From Antrodiella citrinella (taxonomy: Eukaryota; Basidiomycota; Agaricomycetes; Polyporales; Steccherinaceae), in assembly GCA_004802725.1 (NCBI GenBank), contig SGPM01000005.1, positions 1-64,000 on the forward strand: a stretch of 64,000 bases of DNA. Reading direction: 5' to 3'. The first letter of the stretch is position 1, and each line of letters starts with the position of its first letter. Positions 1 to 11,584 of this stretch are shown here, one piece after another. The notes below the pieces were generated by a model. The model was not told the DNA's origin, did no database searches, and worked only from the letters and a program-made list of their open reading frames with translations. The translations under genes and the position numbers were made by a program.

Positions 1-1283
1 GCCTAGCATCCTGATATGCTGTGACCATGCCCGATGCATATGGCAGTAAGGCGTCATTTCGACTTAGCTTGAAGAGACGCATACTGACATCCTATATCTA
101 TCTCTAAGTCTACAATTGTGTATGTCTAACGTTGAACGTTGACCCAGGGACCACTGCTAGACAGCAATCAATACTCGTCATTCGAGAAAGCAATGGGCAA
201 CTTGAAGCTTTGAAGCCCGCTGCTACGACCGTGACGGTACTTATACCGTCGAACAGACGATCCACTACCGAAAAATTGTAATCGGATCTCCTTCAAGTGC
301 CTGGACGCGGGCCGTTATATGGCTGGTGAGCTCAGTCGGTGTGCGGATCGGACAGAACGTTCGAAGTCATTGCCAAGTCAAACGGGTAACATGATTAAGA
401 GCGCTTGCAGGTCAAACAATGACGAGAAAGAACAGACCTTCTATCAAGTTCTTGGACAGAAGAGCTAAAAGACAGTTTGTTCAATATCGGGTCGGGATTC
501 TTGACAGAGATCTCGGCGGCGATCTGCAGAGCACCTGGACTTGGTTTCCGAAGGAACGATCGTCTTACGCACCGAGGTAGTCAGCTGTAGGTCTAGACTT
601 TAGATTGATTGTTGCATCCGTTTAGCAGAATCAGGCAGAGGAAATTGACCGCCAGGAAAGACCAATGGCAATAGCAAATACAGAGGATGCTCGAGTCCCC
701 CTGGCATGTTGATACAAGATATTGTGACCAATTGTGGTATTGGGGTGCCTGGGCCTGCCTGGGCGTGGTATTTTCTGAAAACTTCAAGTTGAACAGGGAG
801 TAATCCCATGGACCATGCCGGTGCACGTACTTAGCAACGTTTTGCGCTGTTTTGAGATGCTGACTGCGGTCTGCGCAGTGCGCACGCGTTTTCAAAATTG
901 AGGTTGGACCTGTCACCTTCTTTCACTCATAGCCCGCCGGTGTCCTATATACATAATGTGGCTGTGCCTTCTCAGGCACTCGTGTGCTCAACACTATTAG
1001 TGTCACCAGCTCGATTTTTAACTGTGACTGCGAGGTGTTGAGCGCACTATGTACATGATTAGAAGACACTCACATTCAAGTTGAACGACGACTCGAAACC
1101 GCGCCGCCATTGCCACAGTTTGCGCTGTGATAAGCGCTGATGAGTGCACTTGACTCGGACTGCCAGTGCGGGACCCTCCGTCGTACAATGTGCTCCTCCC
1201 GCCCATTCCCAGGTTTGAGTGTATATTTCAGTTTGATTTCAGTAAGAATATTCCGCCTCCGCAGCCCACGTTCGCGTACCAGT

Positions 1284-1289
1284 CACGTG
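1284..1289. promoter_or_regulatory. CACGTG motif, candidate Pho4-type bHLH site
   Basis: A perfect CACGTG hexamer lies 438 bp before the start codon of the GIT1-like permease. In yeasts this hexamer is the core site of the phosphate-starvation activator Pho4, and GIT1 is among its known targets in S. cerevisiae. A second copy lies nearer the gene at 1600-1605. The role here is inferred from motif and target family only. Confidence 0.4.
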
Positions 1290-1599
1290 GTGATTGCTGC
1301 AGTTGTTGGGATCTGAGTAGACCGGAGACGCATCTTTCCGATCTTCCATGCTCCAGTGGACTTTGCGACATCATCGTACCGCTGCAGGCTGGACGTTGAT
1401 GTTCCCAATCCTGTCGGTGCGTGTGTCTTTGCGTCTTGACGTTCTTCGCAATTCTATCAGGCTCATCTACAAATGCACTTCAGAACTCTTTTGCTAACAG
1501 TGGCCAGATGCCCATACACGTCTGCCTCTTCCATACTGCCGGTATTCCACCTATCGTCTCAAGTGAACTTGAGCGATAGGCGTGACATCTTCCCCCTCG

Positions 1600-1605
1600 C
1601 ACGTG
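1600..1605. promoter_or_regulatory. second CACGTG motif in the permease promoter
   Basis: A perfect CACGTG, flanked as GCACGTGTG, lies 122 bp before the ATG at 1727 and about 60 bp before the TATA-like element. Its placement between the TATA and the distal CACGTG fits a proximal activator site. Confidence 0.4.
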
Positions 1606-1660
1606 TGTCGGTCGTTCCACAAGACCCGGTATCTGGTTTGGTAGACCGATGCATCATCCT

Positions 1661-1667
1661 TATATAT
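1661..1667 (+). promoter_or_regulatory. TATA-like element
   Basis: TATATAT lies 60 bp upstream of the start codon at 1727. This is the usual distance for a fungal TATA box and supports the chosen start. Confidence 0.45.
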
Positions 1668-1726
1668 GGCGGATAGCGCAACTATGTTCAGTAGCTCCCT
1701 GCTCTCCAGTTGCTCTCCCCGCTCTC

Positions 1727-4140
1727 ATGGCTTCTTCAACTCCCTCGGAGAAGGTCCAAGACGTTGGACTCGAGTTCCAGCAGAATGACGCGCAGGCCGA
1801 AGTTCCCTATAGCGCCCCGACGCAGGCCAAAGTGCGCGTGGTTAACAACAAGGAGAAGCTCAGCTCGTACTTCATCATCGCTGCTGCTGCCTTCGGTCTC
1901 ATCAGGTGTGTTCCAACCATGCATTCCGCTGAATGTCGAACTGATATACTCTCAGTGACGGCTGTGAGTATAATATACAATCTAGTAATTTGCTTCACAC
2001 GCTGATGCGCCATTCGTGCGGCAGATCAGAACAACTTGATGACAATGTCCAACGTTAGTACTATACATGATCTGACCCTCATGCGCTCCCTGACCACCAC
2101 ATTCCCGTGCAGGTTATCTTCAAGAAGCTGTATCCTGCTGAATATACCTCCAGTGTATCCACTCGTGTATCCAACTCACTTCTTGTTGGTAAGTTCATTC
2201 ACCGAGTTGTCGTCTGAGAGCCCTGCTGACCTTCGAATGAAGGTGCCGTCATTGGACAAATCTTTGTTGGTTTGGTCTGCGACCGTATCGGTCGCAAAGT
2301 GGCTTTGGTCTTCACGACTTTGCTTATCGTAATCGGTGCCATCCTTGGAACAGCTGCCCATGGTGCTCATGGCAGCGTGACAGGTCTTTTCTGGTTCTTG
2401 ACCTTTGCCAGAGGTATCACCGGTATCGTGAGTTTTAATTGCACTTGTCGCTGATTTTCAATGAGACTCATGTCCATAGGGTGTGGGAGGTGAATACCCG
2501 GCATCGTCTACGGCTGCGAGTGAAGCGGCCAACGAGAAGATGGTAAAAAACCGTGGTCCCGGTAGGTCTATTGGTTTCCTTTGGCGCGTCTCGACGCTCA
2601 TCGTACTATGACGCAGTGTTTATCATGGTCACGAACTTCGTTCTGAGTGTAAGCAATTATGTTGAGTCACCTTTTCCTTGAAGCTCATTAACATATAGTT
2701 CGGAGGTCCTGTTGCGGTGTCGGTCTTCCTGATCGTCCTTTCCGCCGCTGGCGAAAACCACCTTCCTACGGTGTGGCGTGTGTGCTTCGGAATTGGTGTT
2801 CTGCTCCCCTTGTCGGTGTTCTACTTCCGTATGAAGATGGTCCACCCCAAGCTGTACCGCGATTCAGCGATCAAGCGTAAGTGAATTCTTGCGGTGGCTA
2901 GCTTCTGATCTAACATCGGGTACTTCTAGGTCGTGTACCATATTCGCTTGTCATCAGGAGGTACTGGAAGTCTCTCATTGGTACCTGTGGAGCCTGGTAT
3001 GTTTTTGTGCATGCGCGTACGAATCTGAGCTGACGTATCACAACTAGGTTCTTGTACGATTTCGTGAGACTTTTTTTTGCCGAATTGCAACGAGTTCTGT
3101 TTCTGAACTTTTCTAGGTCACCTTTCCCAACGGTGTGTTCTCCGGAACCATCATTTCGAGCGTCATCCACGACAACTCCATCAAGAGGACAGCAGAGTGG
3201 CAACTCCTTCTCGGGACCCTCTCCCTTCCAGGTGAATGAACTCGTCATGCATCCTGTAGCGGAGTTATTGAACAGTTTCGATAGGTATCTTCGTTGGCGC
3301 CGCGCTTTGCAACCCCTTCGGCAGAAGGAACACTGTGAGTACGGTGTGTTTAGGGGGTATTGCATATTGACTATCATCGGATACAGATGATGTTGGGCTT
3401 CAGTGGTTACCTGATTTTCGGGTTGACCATCGGCTTGGCGTACGACAAGATCACACACATCATCCCTCTCTTCGTCATCTTGTATGTGTTCCGTCTCATT
3501 GTCTCTGCGATGACGCTGATCAAATGATTCTCTGTATACAGCTACGGTCTCATGCAGTCATTCGGAAACATGGTCAGTACCCATTGTATTCCAAGATCCT
3601 GTCTCACGACGCTTTTGTATAGGGTCCCGGAAACATGCTTGGTCTCGTGAGCGCTGAGTAAGTCTCCGTTGAGAACACATCTACCTTCGATGCTGACTCT
3701 GTCCCTTAGGTCGTATGCTACACCCGTCAGGGGTACTTGCTACGGTCTGTCCGCTGCCATTGGAAAAACTGGTGCCGCTGTGGGTACTCAGGCATTCACT
3801 CCCATCCAAAACAACCTTGGAAAGAAGTACGTATACAGAGCTGCCGTCGATGTATCCTCGTAGATGACCGACTCGTACACAGGTGGACTTTCATCATTGC
3901 TGCCATCTGTGGTGTCACTGGTATTTTGGTGACGTACTTCTTCGTCCCCGATATGACTGGTAAGTGCGGACGGTCTTGAAGGCAAGGAGATACTGACGTG
4001 TGTTGGATTCTACAGGTAAGGATCTTGCGGATGAGGACCGCAAGTTCATGGAGTACCTGGCCGAGAATGGCTGGGAAGGAGAGGTTGGTGAGGATGATGC
4101 ATCGGTGTACACCGATGAGGATAGCATTGAAAAGAAGTGA
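1727..4140 (+). CDS. GIT1-like: MFS permease of the GIT1 / phosphate:H+ symporter type
   Basis: About 18 exons encode a 12-helix major facilitator of the phosphate:H+ symporter branch. Its best match by motif is the yeast glycerophosphoinositol permease Git1. Visible hallmarks are the D-G-Y after helix 1, the loop 2-3 signature G-x-x-x-D-R-x-G-R-K (residues VCDRIGRK) from 2270, G-V-G-G-E-Y-P before the S-T-A-A-S-E stretch, and an acidic C-terminal tail. It probably imports glycerophosphodiesters or a similar phosphate ester at the plasma membrane. The ATG at 1727 is the first in frame and follows a TATA box. Two exons are tiny: 8 nt at 1956-1963, which supplies most of D-G-Y, and 16 nt at 3048-3063. 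The first three exons (179, 8 and 29 nt) keep frame exactly. The promoter CACGTG motifs fit phosphate control. Substrate is inferred; a myo-inositol or organic-anion role is not excluded. Confidence 0.88.
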
Positions 4141-4454
4141 TGTGGTCTACGATGATACGATTCAGCTTGTTTGTCTTACAAGTATACGACATTTATGATG
4201 GCTCTAGAATGAATCGTACTTGGATTTTTATGCAGTCGTGCAGAGTGCCATACACCGTAGAGTGTTATGTACGGTTTGAAAGTCGAAGAGTGATTCAAAT
4301 TTGCATCATTCGACCGTGAGGGTGCTCGACGATTGGATCTAAGTACTAAGCACTGCAAGATCTGAGATCGAGATCTAGGTAGATTTACAAGCGCTCGTCC
4401 AGCACTTCGACCACACCTCAGCCATTCCTCCTCAAGGTAGCAAAGGACTGTCGG
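4141..4454. other. intergenic region between the permease and SLS1
   Basis: This 314-base spacer holds the permease 3' end and the SLS1 promoter. I see no gene, repeat or clear core promoter element. Confidence 0.5.
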
Positions 4455-7186
4455 ATGTCGGTACTGCTCCTCAGGCGAAGTATTCATCTTAAGCTACGAT
4501 GTTCACCTGTACTTCGCGCCTCCACGTCTCGTCTCTATTCTCTCGATGCTCCCTCAACCCCCCACCCCCCTGCGAACACCAGTGATGATCCAGCGGACCA
4601 AGTTGAGGTACCCCAATACATTCCTCCACGACTATACACCAGCACCACCGCAAACCTCGCTACAAAAAAGAGACAAAGCAAGAAGGCCAAGGCGCAGAAA
4701 GATCTCCAGGCCAAAGCTCCCGTACCAGCGCGTCCGATGGAGTCTGTAGAGTCTCACCTCGCATCCCTCAATGCGACCGGAACAGTGCCTTCTATGGCAG
4801 ACTTGGAACGCTTTCGTACCAGCAAACATTCTAACCCTGATTCTCCGAGATATTCTGCACAATATGGTGACCTCGTCAACAAACTGTACCGGTCTTTCAG
4901 CAAGGACCAGCTGTTCTCTTTCATGCAGGAGTATGACCCGCTGTCGTCGAAATCGCGCTCTGGACGACGAAAGATGGATTACGTGGAAAGTGTCCTGGAA
5001 GAATGGGGTTGGCCTACATTGAAGGAGGCTGAAAGGGCTAAACGTGACAGGACAGAAGTGTCCGTGCAGTGTGAGTCCGAGAGTGCTTCCTTGCATGCGA
5101 CCTAAGGCTGACCATGTACTTCCAGTATTCCCCATTACCCGAGCAGAACTATTCCTTATCTTGGGTCGCGGTATGTTTCGCATTGTAACGAGCGCATCGA
5201 CACTGATTCAACGACGAAGACGGGTCTGATTTACTACAGTTATCGAAAGAATTCAATGTGCACATTGCTTTGGCACCAGAACCTCTGGCATTACGCACAG
5301 AAGGTGTCCGACATTCGCTCAAGAAACTCGGACAGCGCATTGAATCGCTGAAACAGGTACGCCTTTGCCTTGCAGTATGGTGAGCTCTTCCTAATGAAGC
5401 GGCATTAACATAGGACATGATTACAAACATTATACGCCTTCCTACCAATACCCACATACGCGCAGACCTTATCCCACAGATATCTCGCACTGTCGGAGCA
5501 TATCTGGAGAATCCTGGAGCTGACGATCGAGTGAGCGAAATCGAGCAAATGCGACGTGTCACCCTTCCTGAGAGATTTATTCAGGTCAAGATCGTTGCAA
5601 TAGGAAAGAAAAGCATGGAGAGTGCAGAACGACTGGTAATTCGTGCTGCCCACGAGGTGCGTCATCTTGGGCGTGTCCAACAATAATAAGCTGACTGAAC
5701 ATGTCTCTAGATATATACATCATCTATAATTTCTCAACTATCTTATGTCGCCAACCCCTCCTCAGACGACTCAGTTATTAATGCCATGTTTACAAGTAGA
5801 TATGCCTTATACCCTCATTATCCGGAACGATCCCGTCCATTGGCACTGCAGTCGGGTCGTGCATTTCGATTACGGAAGGTGCTTGATGTCTTAAGTCGAG
5901 CAGCTCCTTCCATCCTCTCAGACGGTTTGGGCACCGGTCATGGCGTAGTCTCGACTCACGCAAAGTAAGCCTTTCTGCATACAATTGTTACTTTTACCTG
6001 ACTCTCGGGTTTTGTAGGGTTCTAGTGGATCTGCGATCTCTCCTTCTAGATCACCCTTTGTTCAAGTCGGAGAACACACCTTACAGGACCATAAAAGCGT
6101 CGTAAGTGCTAAGTTTGCTGTCCGAGCTGTGATTCTAAGTGCGCCGCTACACTGCAGGTTAGGTTACATGCTTTTTAATGAGCTTGGGAATAAGCGTGCG
6201 AACCTGGTCCCGGATTTTAATGGTTATCACAGCCTACGAAATGTTCAAGATTGGATTGTCGAAAACGGACTTCGGACATTGTTCATACCCAGGTGAGACT
6301 GTCAATACTATTCAAGGGACAAATACTCACCTCTTTCCTAGCTTACCGTATTCACTCTCAAGCTCGTTACCATCCCAGCAACGCGTTCTTCATCGTCTAG
6401 TGTATCAGGCAGCGACTTCTTCAGCTGAAAGCAGTCATCACGCTCTGCTTCTGCCCGCTGTACATCACATGACGCTGGAAGTTGTCCTGACAGACCCGTC
6501 TTCGAGTCCCGCCAGCTCTTCGAGCGACGATGCAAAGGGATTCCGGACACCCCAGTTAGTCTGTGGTGTGGAGCGCAAGTTAGATCTTATGCTGCCTGAT
6601 CGGTGAGTACACTGTACTGCAATAAGGCGCAAGCTATTGACATTGGTTAGTTTCATGGATGTACGGTTTACCGTCACCGATTCAGCTCCGATACTTCAAG
6701 CGAAGTGGCCTTTGCTACTCGAGACGTATCAACGGGATCTGCTCAAGTTGTGAGTTTTCTAGCTTGGCCTTTCTGACAATCGTGAAGACCTCATTTCGTG
6801 CATTGCAGTGTCAATGGGGACGAGAATGCGACACAACCGGATCCTCCGCTCATCCTTAACCACGACGGAATAGAATATGTTCTGCATGACACCTCAAGTA
6901 TTCGCCAAAGCCGGGAGTCCGTACCTCTGCAGGAATCGAGTCCAGGCACAAGTGCGGAAGTCACGACCGAAAGTATTCTCGACCTGGAGAATAACCATAA
7001 GGTTACCCAGTGTGAAGTAAGCTCTCTAGACTCTACCCTCACATGGTTACTGACACATGTTGCTATGTACAGGTCATTTGTACTGGCTCCTCGGCGGATG
7101 CTTGGATGCATTTCCTCGATGTTTGTGATACGCTTTCGGGTTCCGGTTACAAGCGTTCCATGGATTCCATAACTAACGTTGCATGA
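4455..7186 (+). CDS. SLS1: Mitochondrial inner-membrane-bound regulator (Sls1 family)
   Basis: The protein begins with an arginine-rich, acid-poor leader ([15 protein letters not shown]), a good mitochondrial presequence. It continues through a basic segment into a block with [14 protein letters not shown] followed by D-G-S-D-L-L-Q-L-S, which I recognise from fungal Sls1 proteins. The later [12 protein letters not shown] region resembles their KH-like repeats. In yeast, Sls1 is matrix-side in the inner membrane and couples mitochondrial transcription with translation of mitochondrial mRNAs. Around ten exons; the last ends at 7186. Its stop codon is only 33 bases from that of SPB1 on the other strand, so the two 3' UTRs must overlap. 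Family assignment rests on remembered motifs, not a search. Confidence 0.78.
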
Positions 7187-7219
7187 TACACAATGAAATG
7201 AGATACGCAATAACAACAC

Positions 7220-10200
7220 CTAATGAGTGCGCTTCTTGGCTGCCTTGTCCTTTCGTTTCTTTGCCCGAGTCTATCAATACGCGCGGTGAGTACAAGCAAC
7301 TCAAAAAAGTGTGATGCACGTACCTCTTTCCTCATCCGAGGATCCACCATCACATAACGACCCTTCACACCCTTCGGTCTACCCTTCAACCCTCTGTGAG
7401 CTCCTTTCGCGACAACTACCTTGATCTCTTTCTGCTTCGTCTTCGCCGTGCTCTTATGCATCAACTTCTCGATCTGTTTTGCCTTATCTCTTTCAGAGAT
7501 GTCGGACGTCTCATTAACACCATCCGCCTTCTTCAACGCCTTCTCAAGTCGTTGAACAGCCCTGTATTTCTTCCGCGCCTTGGCCTCCGCGACCTTCTTG
7601 ATCGGTCGTGCGTCCAGAGCCCGCATCTTGGCTCGCAATGCGCTCACAGCTTCTTTGGTGATGGGAACATTGGTCTTGTAATGCTTGCCCTCGTCATCGA
7701 GGAACCATGGCGGTAGACCTTCTTTGTCGTTCAATGAGTAGCGATTGAACCCCTCGTTGATGAGCTGGGTTCGCGTTTTCTCTCTGTTAACAAGTTGTTG
7801 CGCTATTGTAACGGCTTCCGCTGTGATAAGACCATGCTCTGTCGATTTACATCAGTATCGGATACGAATGAAATGGTCCATGATCATACGCACTCTGTCT
7901 TCTCTCTTCCTTCACCACGTCCTCGTTTTCGTCATCAACGTCCCACATCTCCACATCATCATCGTTGTTGTCCTGGGGAACAACCTCGAAATCCTCGTCA
8001 TCGTCCTATGCCAGCATTAGACGGCGAAGAATCGGACGATATGCTGGTGCTTACACTATCTGCTGAGACTGTGTTTTCATCCATAGCCTCTTCTTCCTCT
8101 TCCTCTTCCTCCTCTTCTGAATGATCACTGTCCTCCATCGCCTCGTCGATACCCTCACCAGCAAACATATCTTGACTAAACCAGACTTCAGCGGTGCGAC
8201 TCATCGCTGGGTTGGAAGTTGCGGAAGTTGGGGCTTGTAGCTCCAGACGAGCCTTTTTGCGAGTCTCCAAAGGCTCCTCTCGTCGACGTTTCCGAGGCAC
8301 GGCCTTGCTCCCCGAGGCAGAGTCTTCGTCCTCATCATCGCTCGAGTCGGAGTCAGAGTCGTTTTTCGCTTTGGCTGCCTGCACTTTCTCGTAGCCACCT
8401 TCCTCGTTGTCTGAATTCTGGTTGTCCTCATCGTCGCTCTCTTGCTGCCGGATTCCATACCACTCCGCGCGATCCGCATCTGTGTTCCGGGCCTTCTTTG
8501 CCTGGTACTTCGCGTCCTTCTCCCGCATGCGCTCTTGATACGCGTCGTACAAGCCATCCAAATCACCCTCCAGCTCGGCAAGCTTCCTCTCCTTCTCTTC
8601 CTCCTCTTCCAAGAACTCTTCGTCCTCTTCTTCGTCCTCTTCCTCATCACTGTCGTCTGCATCCTCTTCGCCATCCATCAGTCTCCTGATACCACCCTTA
8701 TTACACAACGACTTGGCCTGTTCGAAATCAAAGACGTCGTCTTGACCGAACGCGAGGGTAGCATCAGTCTGCTCGAGACCAATATCCAGAGGTGCGGTCA
8801 TTTGCAGCTGCATCCGCTGGATAGTTTTGGTCTTCTGCTCGTTTGCTCTCCGACGGTCTCTCTTGTGTCTTCCTGCAGCTTCAGCATTCAACCGCTCCAG
8901 CTATGCGAATTGTTAGAATGTACAAAACGTGAATAATTGAAACGATAGCGTACCTCTACCTCGATCTCTTGATCAGGATCTACTTCCTCCGTGACCTCAA
9001 CAGTCTCCGTTACTTCCGCGGCAGGATTGACTTTGACCTCAATACCCAACTGCATTGCGAATCAATGAGCGAAAAAAGCGATTGATTTGCTACAGTACTC
9101 ACCTCCTCACGGAGAGCGAGTCGCCATTTAATGAGAATCTTGAAATCACCCTTCCCGAGAACTTTCAAGTCATTGCAGTTCTCCTGGACGTCCAATGTCG
9201 TGAGATCCATGTTAAGCCACCTATCAAACAGGGTCAGAAGATACGTCATTTTGTAAAGTGGTGGTGCTCACTCTTTCTCTTCCTCCGTCGAGAACGTGAT
9301 TTTGTGGAAAGTACTCAGGAATGCGATTGGATCAGGAGAGCGAATGAAATCTGCGGCGCCTGACGACTTGAACAGGGTATAATCGCCGTCATCGTAACCA
9401 GCACGATTGCGACGCTTCTTTTCGGGTTGGAAGACATTTGCTTGGTGGTTCTTGGTATCGGTCTTCTCGCCATCAGCTGTAAGAGTTGCGGTCGGGTCCT
9501 TGAATACATATTTGGGCTCAAAGAACTTGGGGTCGATGTGTTTTGGAGCAATGAAGTCTTGGCACACAACGAAGATTTCCGCAGAAACGTTTCTGAAGGA
9601 AACGTATGAGTAGATGAGCATTACAAAACATATATTGAGACTTGCCTGGATGACGGAGGTTTCGTTGCTTCCACTTTTCCAAACAGCTGCTTGAAGGCCC
9701 AGATGAGGTTGTTATAATCCGCACTTCGGAAAACCTTGGTCACAAACGTTCCTCCCTTGGCCAAGAACTCGCATGCAAGTTTCATACTCATGAGCACCAG
9801 CTCTGACTGGCTGTAGGCGTCCTGTACCCAGGCGGAACCGACGTTCGGCGCACCATCGTGGAGAACGACATCTGCTTTCCAATCCTTCAATTCTCCTCGG
9901 ATGAGATTCCGACATTGAGTCGTAGTAATATCCGTTGCGAAAGAGACCACTCGTGGAAGAGGTTTGATGGGGACCAAGTCAACACCTAAGCGAAAGAAAC
10001 TATAAGGCATCCGACGGGAGAGAGGATGATGTGATGTGCTCACCGACAATGATACTGTTTGGAGGCATATATTTGCTAGCCACTTGGAGCCATCCGCCAG
10101 GTGCAGCACACAGATCTATACAACATCTCGCTGATTCCAGGAAGGAGAACTTTTTGTTAAGCTGGATGAGCTTGAAGGCGGAACGAGCACGGTATCCTTG

Positions 10201-10317
10201 CTCTCTGGAATCTTGTGAATTCTTAGTACGACTGTGGAGGAATATGAATGCTTACTTTGCGAGCTTGTAGTACTTGTCAAGACGTCCCTTTCCTGTCTTT
10301 TTCTGTGCCTTTGCCAT
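7220..10317 (-). CDS. SPB1: AdoMet-dependent 27S pre-rRNA 2'-O-methyltransferase Spb1
   Basis: An N-terminal FtsJ/RrmJ domain carries [16 protein letters not shown], the SAM site D-L-C-A-A-P-G-G-W, the catalytic D in [10 protein letters not shown] in F-V-T-K-V-F-R and E in S-S-R-N-V-S-A-E-I. This is the K-D-K-E tetrad. A central DUF3381-like segment, very acidic and basic stretches, and the C-terminal Spb1 domain ([23 protein letters not shown]) follow. Spb1 methylates a conserved guanosine of the large rRNA in nucleolar pre-60S particles. The last short exon ends in a lysine-rich tail. The intron at 9593-9645 starts with GC rather than GT; only this junction restores S-S-R-N-V-S-A-E. The gene is divergent from the DUF423 gene and convergent with SLS1. 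Confidence 0.96.
9593..9645 (-). other. GC-AG intron inside SPB1
   Basis: On the minus strand this 53-nt intron begins GCAAGT and ends CTTCAG. Splicing here joins S-S-R to [10 protein letters not shown], the catalytic-glutamate block of Spb1. The only nearby GT, four bases downstream, shifts the frame. Confidence 0.85.
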
Positions 10318-10513
10318 CGTGTAGAGTAGCAGAAGGCGATGTAGGGAAGTGAGGCAAACGGTGCCGTCCACTCAAAAGAATTATTTTGTTAGCGCCCATG
10401 ATCGGACTCGCCACGTGAAATACCGTGCCGCGGGCACTGGCAGGCCGACGCAGCAGGTCAAGTTTCTGAGACTCTCTTGTGGCTCTCTCTACCTCTTTTG
10501 TTAGGACACAGTA
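10318..10513. promoter_or_regulatory. bidirectional promoter of SPB1 and the DUF423 gene
   Basis: The 196 bases between two divergent start codons must hold both promoters. A CACGTG hexamer occurs at 10412-10417, near the middle. No TATA box is evident, as is common for housekeeping divergent pairs. Confidence 0.6.
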
Positions 10514-11180
10514 ATGTCAAACTCTTCGACTCCTCTGTTAGGCGGTGCACGTCTTGGTGGTCGCGCTTCACTTCTATGGCGTGCAGGTGCTATTTTGGGT
10601 AAGTACGGTTCGCTGTTGTGCTCGAGCAGTCTGAGCCAACTGAATGTTCACTTCTCCGTGCAGCCTCGGTAGGCGTGATATCTGGTGCATTTGGATCACA
10701 CGCTCTGCGCGGAAGAGCAGGGATGACTGACAAGAATATACATGCCTGGGAGACCGCGTCTCAATATGCTGTACGTGGAGTTCGTTGACCCGCATGCGCG
10801 CTGGGAGCTACTCCTATGCGGAGGTTGTTCAATGCTGCCAGGATACTGATAATCTTGTGATCAGCTGTTCAACGGCCTGGCCTTATTTGCTGTGTCATTA
10901 CACCCTCGCTTTGCGAGCCATAAGATCGCAGGACCAGCAATAGCCGCAGGAGCGACCGTCTTCTCTGGAAGCATCATGGCGCTTGTCTTGGGAGGAGACA
11001 AGTAGATGTTTTCATTCTGACACAGAATCCTTGAACTGATCCGGATATGCCCAGGTTCGAATGGCTCGGACCCATCACACCATTGGGCGGACTATCGCTG
11101 ATTGCAGGGTGAGATTTGGATGTATTTTCTCTGCGCTGTAGCTCACCTTTGTGTACAGATATATTGCACTCGCGTTGTAG
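10514..11180 (+). CDS. DUF423 family small membrane protein
   Basis: Four exons encode about 134 residues with four hydrophobic segments. The motif block S-G-A-F-G-S-H-A-L-R, then W-E-T-A-S-Q-Y, F-N-G-L-A-L, and the C-terminal I-T-P-L-G-G-L-S-L-I-A-G-Y are the signature of DUF423 (YgdD-like) proteins. These are conserved from bacteria to fungi and have no agreed biochemical role. The length equals the family norm, so it is complete. The last exon is very short and completes G-Y-I-A-L-A-L before the stop. It shares its promoter with SPB1. Confidence 0.93.
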
Positions 11181-11584
11181 TCTTGGAATAGTAGTAGTTG
11201 CCGTGTACTTGTAGCGTTGAGCCCCGACTCCCGAGAAATGATGATAGGAGAACGGTCATGTGACAGACGCGTCGACGCGTTGTGAGCGTGTCTTCTCCGC
11301 TTGAAAAGAGACGCTGAACAGCCGACAGAGTCTTTCTGAGTCGTCCTTCTCGTCCCTGGTCCATCATCACCCTCCTCGTCAGCGACCAAGTCCGAGTCCC
11401 GCCCTCTGGTTACCCGACGGTGCGCGCCCGCCACATCTCTTTTTTGCGTAGCATCTTGCCATCTTCTGTATCTACCACCTCTTGTTCCATTACTTTCTGG
11501 GTGAGTTTAATACTGCAGTGCTACGTTATCGGCGGGGACATCTATCTCACTGTCTTGCAGCGATCCCTGTCTCCGTAGCATACC
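11181..11584. other. intergenic region with a probable 5' UTR intron
   Basis: There is no coding evidence in these 404 bases. A GTGAGT donor at 11501 and a CTTGCAG acceptor ending near 11560 fit a 5' UTR intron of the following gene, whose ATG is at 11585. Confidence 0.4.

Larger units (their letters stand above)
1..1726. other. intergenic region upstream of the GIT1-like permease
   Basis: No reading frame here has family resemblance, convincing splice structure or length, so I see no gene. The last 450 bases look like the promoter of the permease that follows. They carry two CACGTG motifs and a TATA-like element, each listed separately. A short inverted repeat lies near 986-1043. The first 900 bases hold nothing I can assign; a gene to the left may end outside the window. 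Confidence 0.6.

Noticed and set aside
593..916. Minus-strand open frame of 107 residues in the left intergenic region
   Set aside because: It has an odd composition, no motifs and no conserved look; one such frame is expected by chance in a stretch of this size.
2910..3458. Antisense open frame of 182 residues across permease exons
   Set aside because: It crosses several real exons and introns of the GIT1-like gene and has no protein-like features.
8030..8700. Repeat-like GAA/GAG-rich stretch
   Set aside because: It encodes the acidic middle of Spb1, as is usual for that family, and is not a mobile or satellite repeat.
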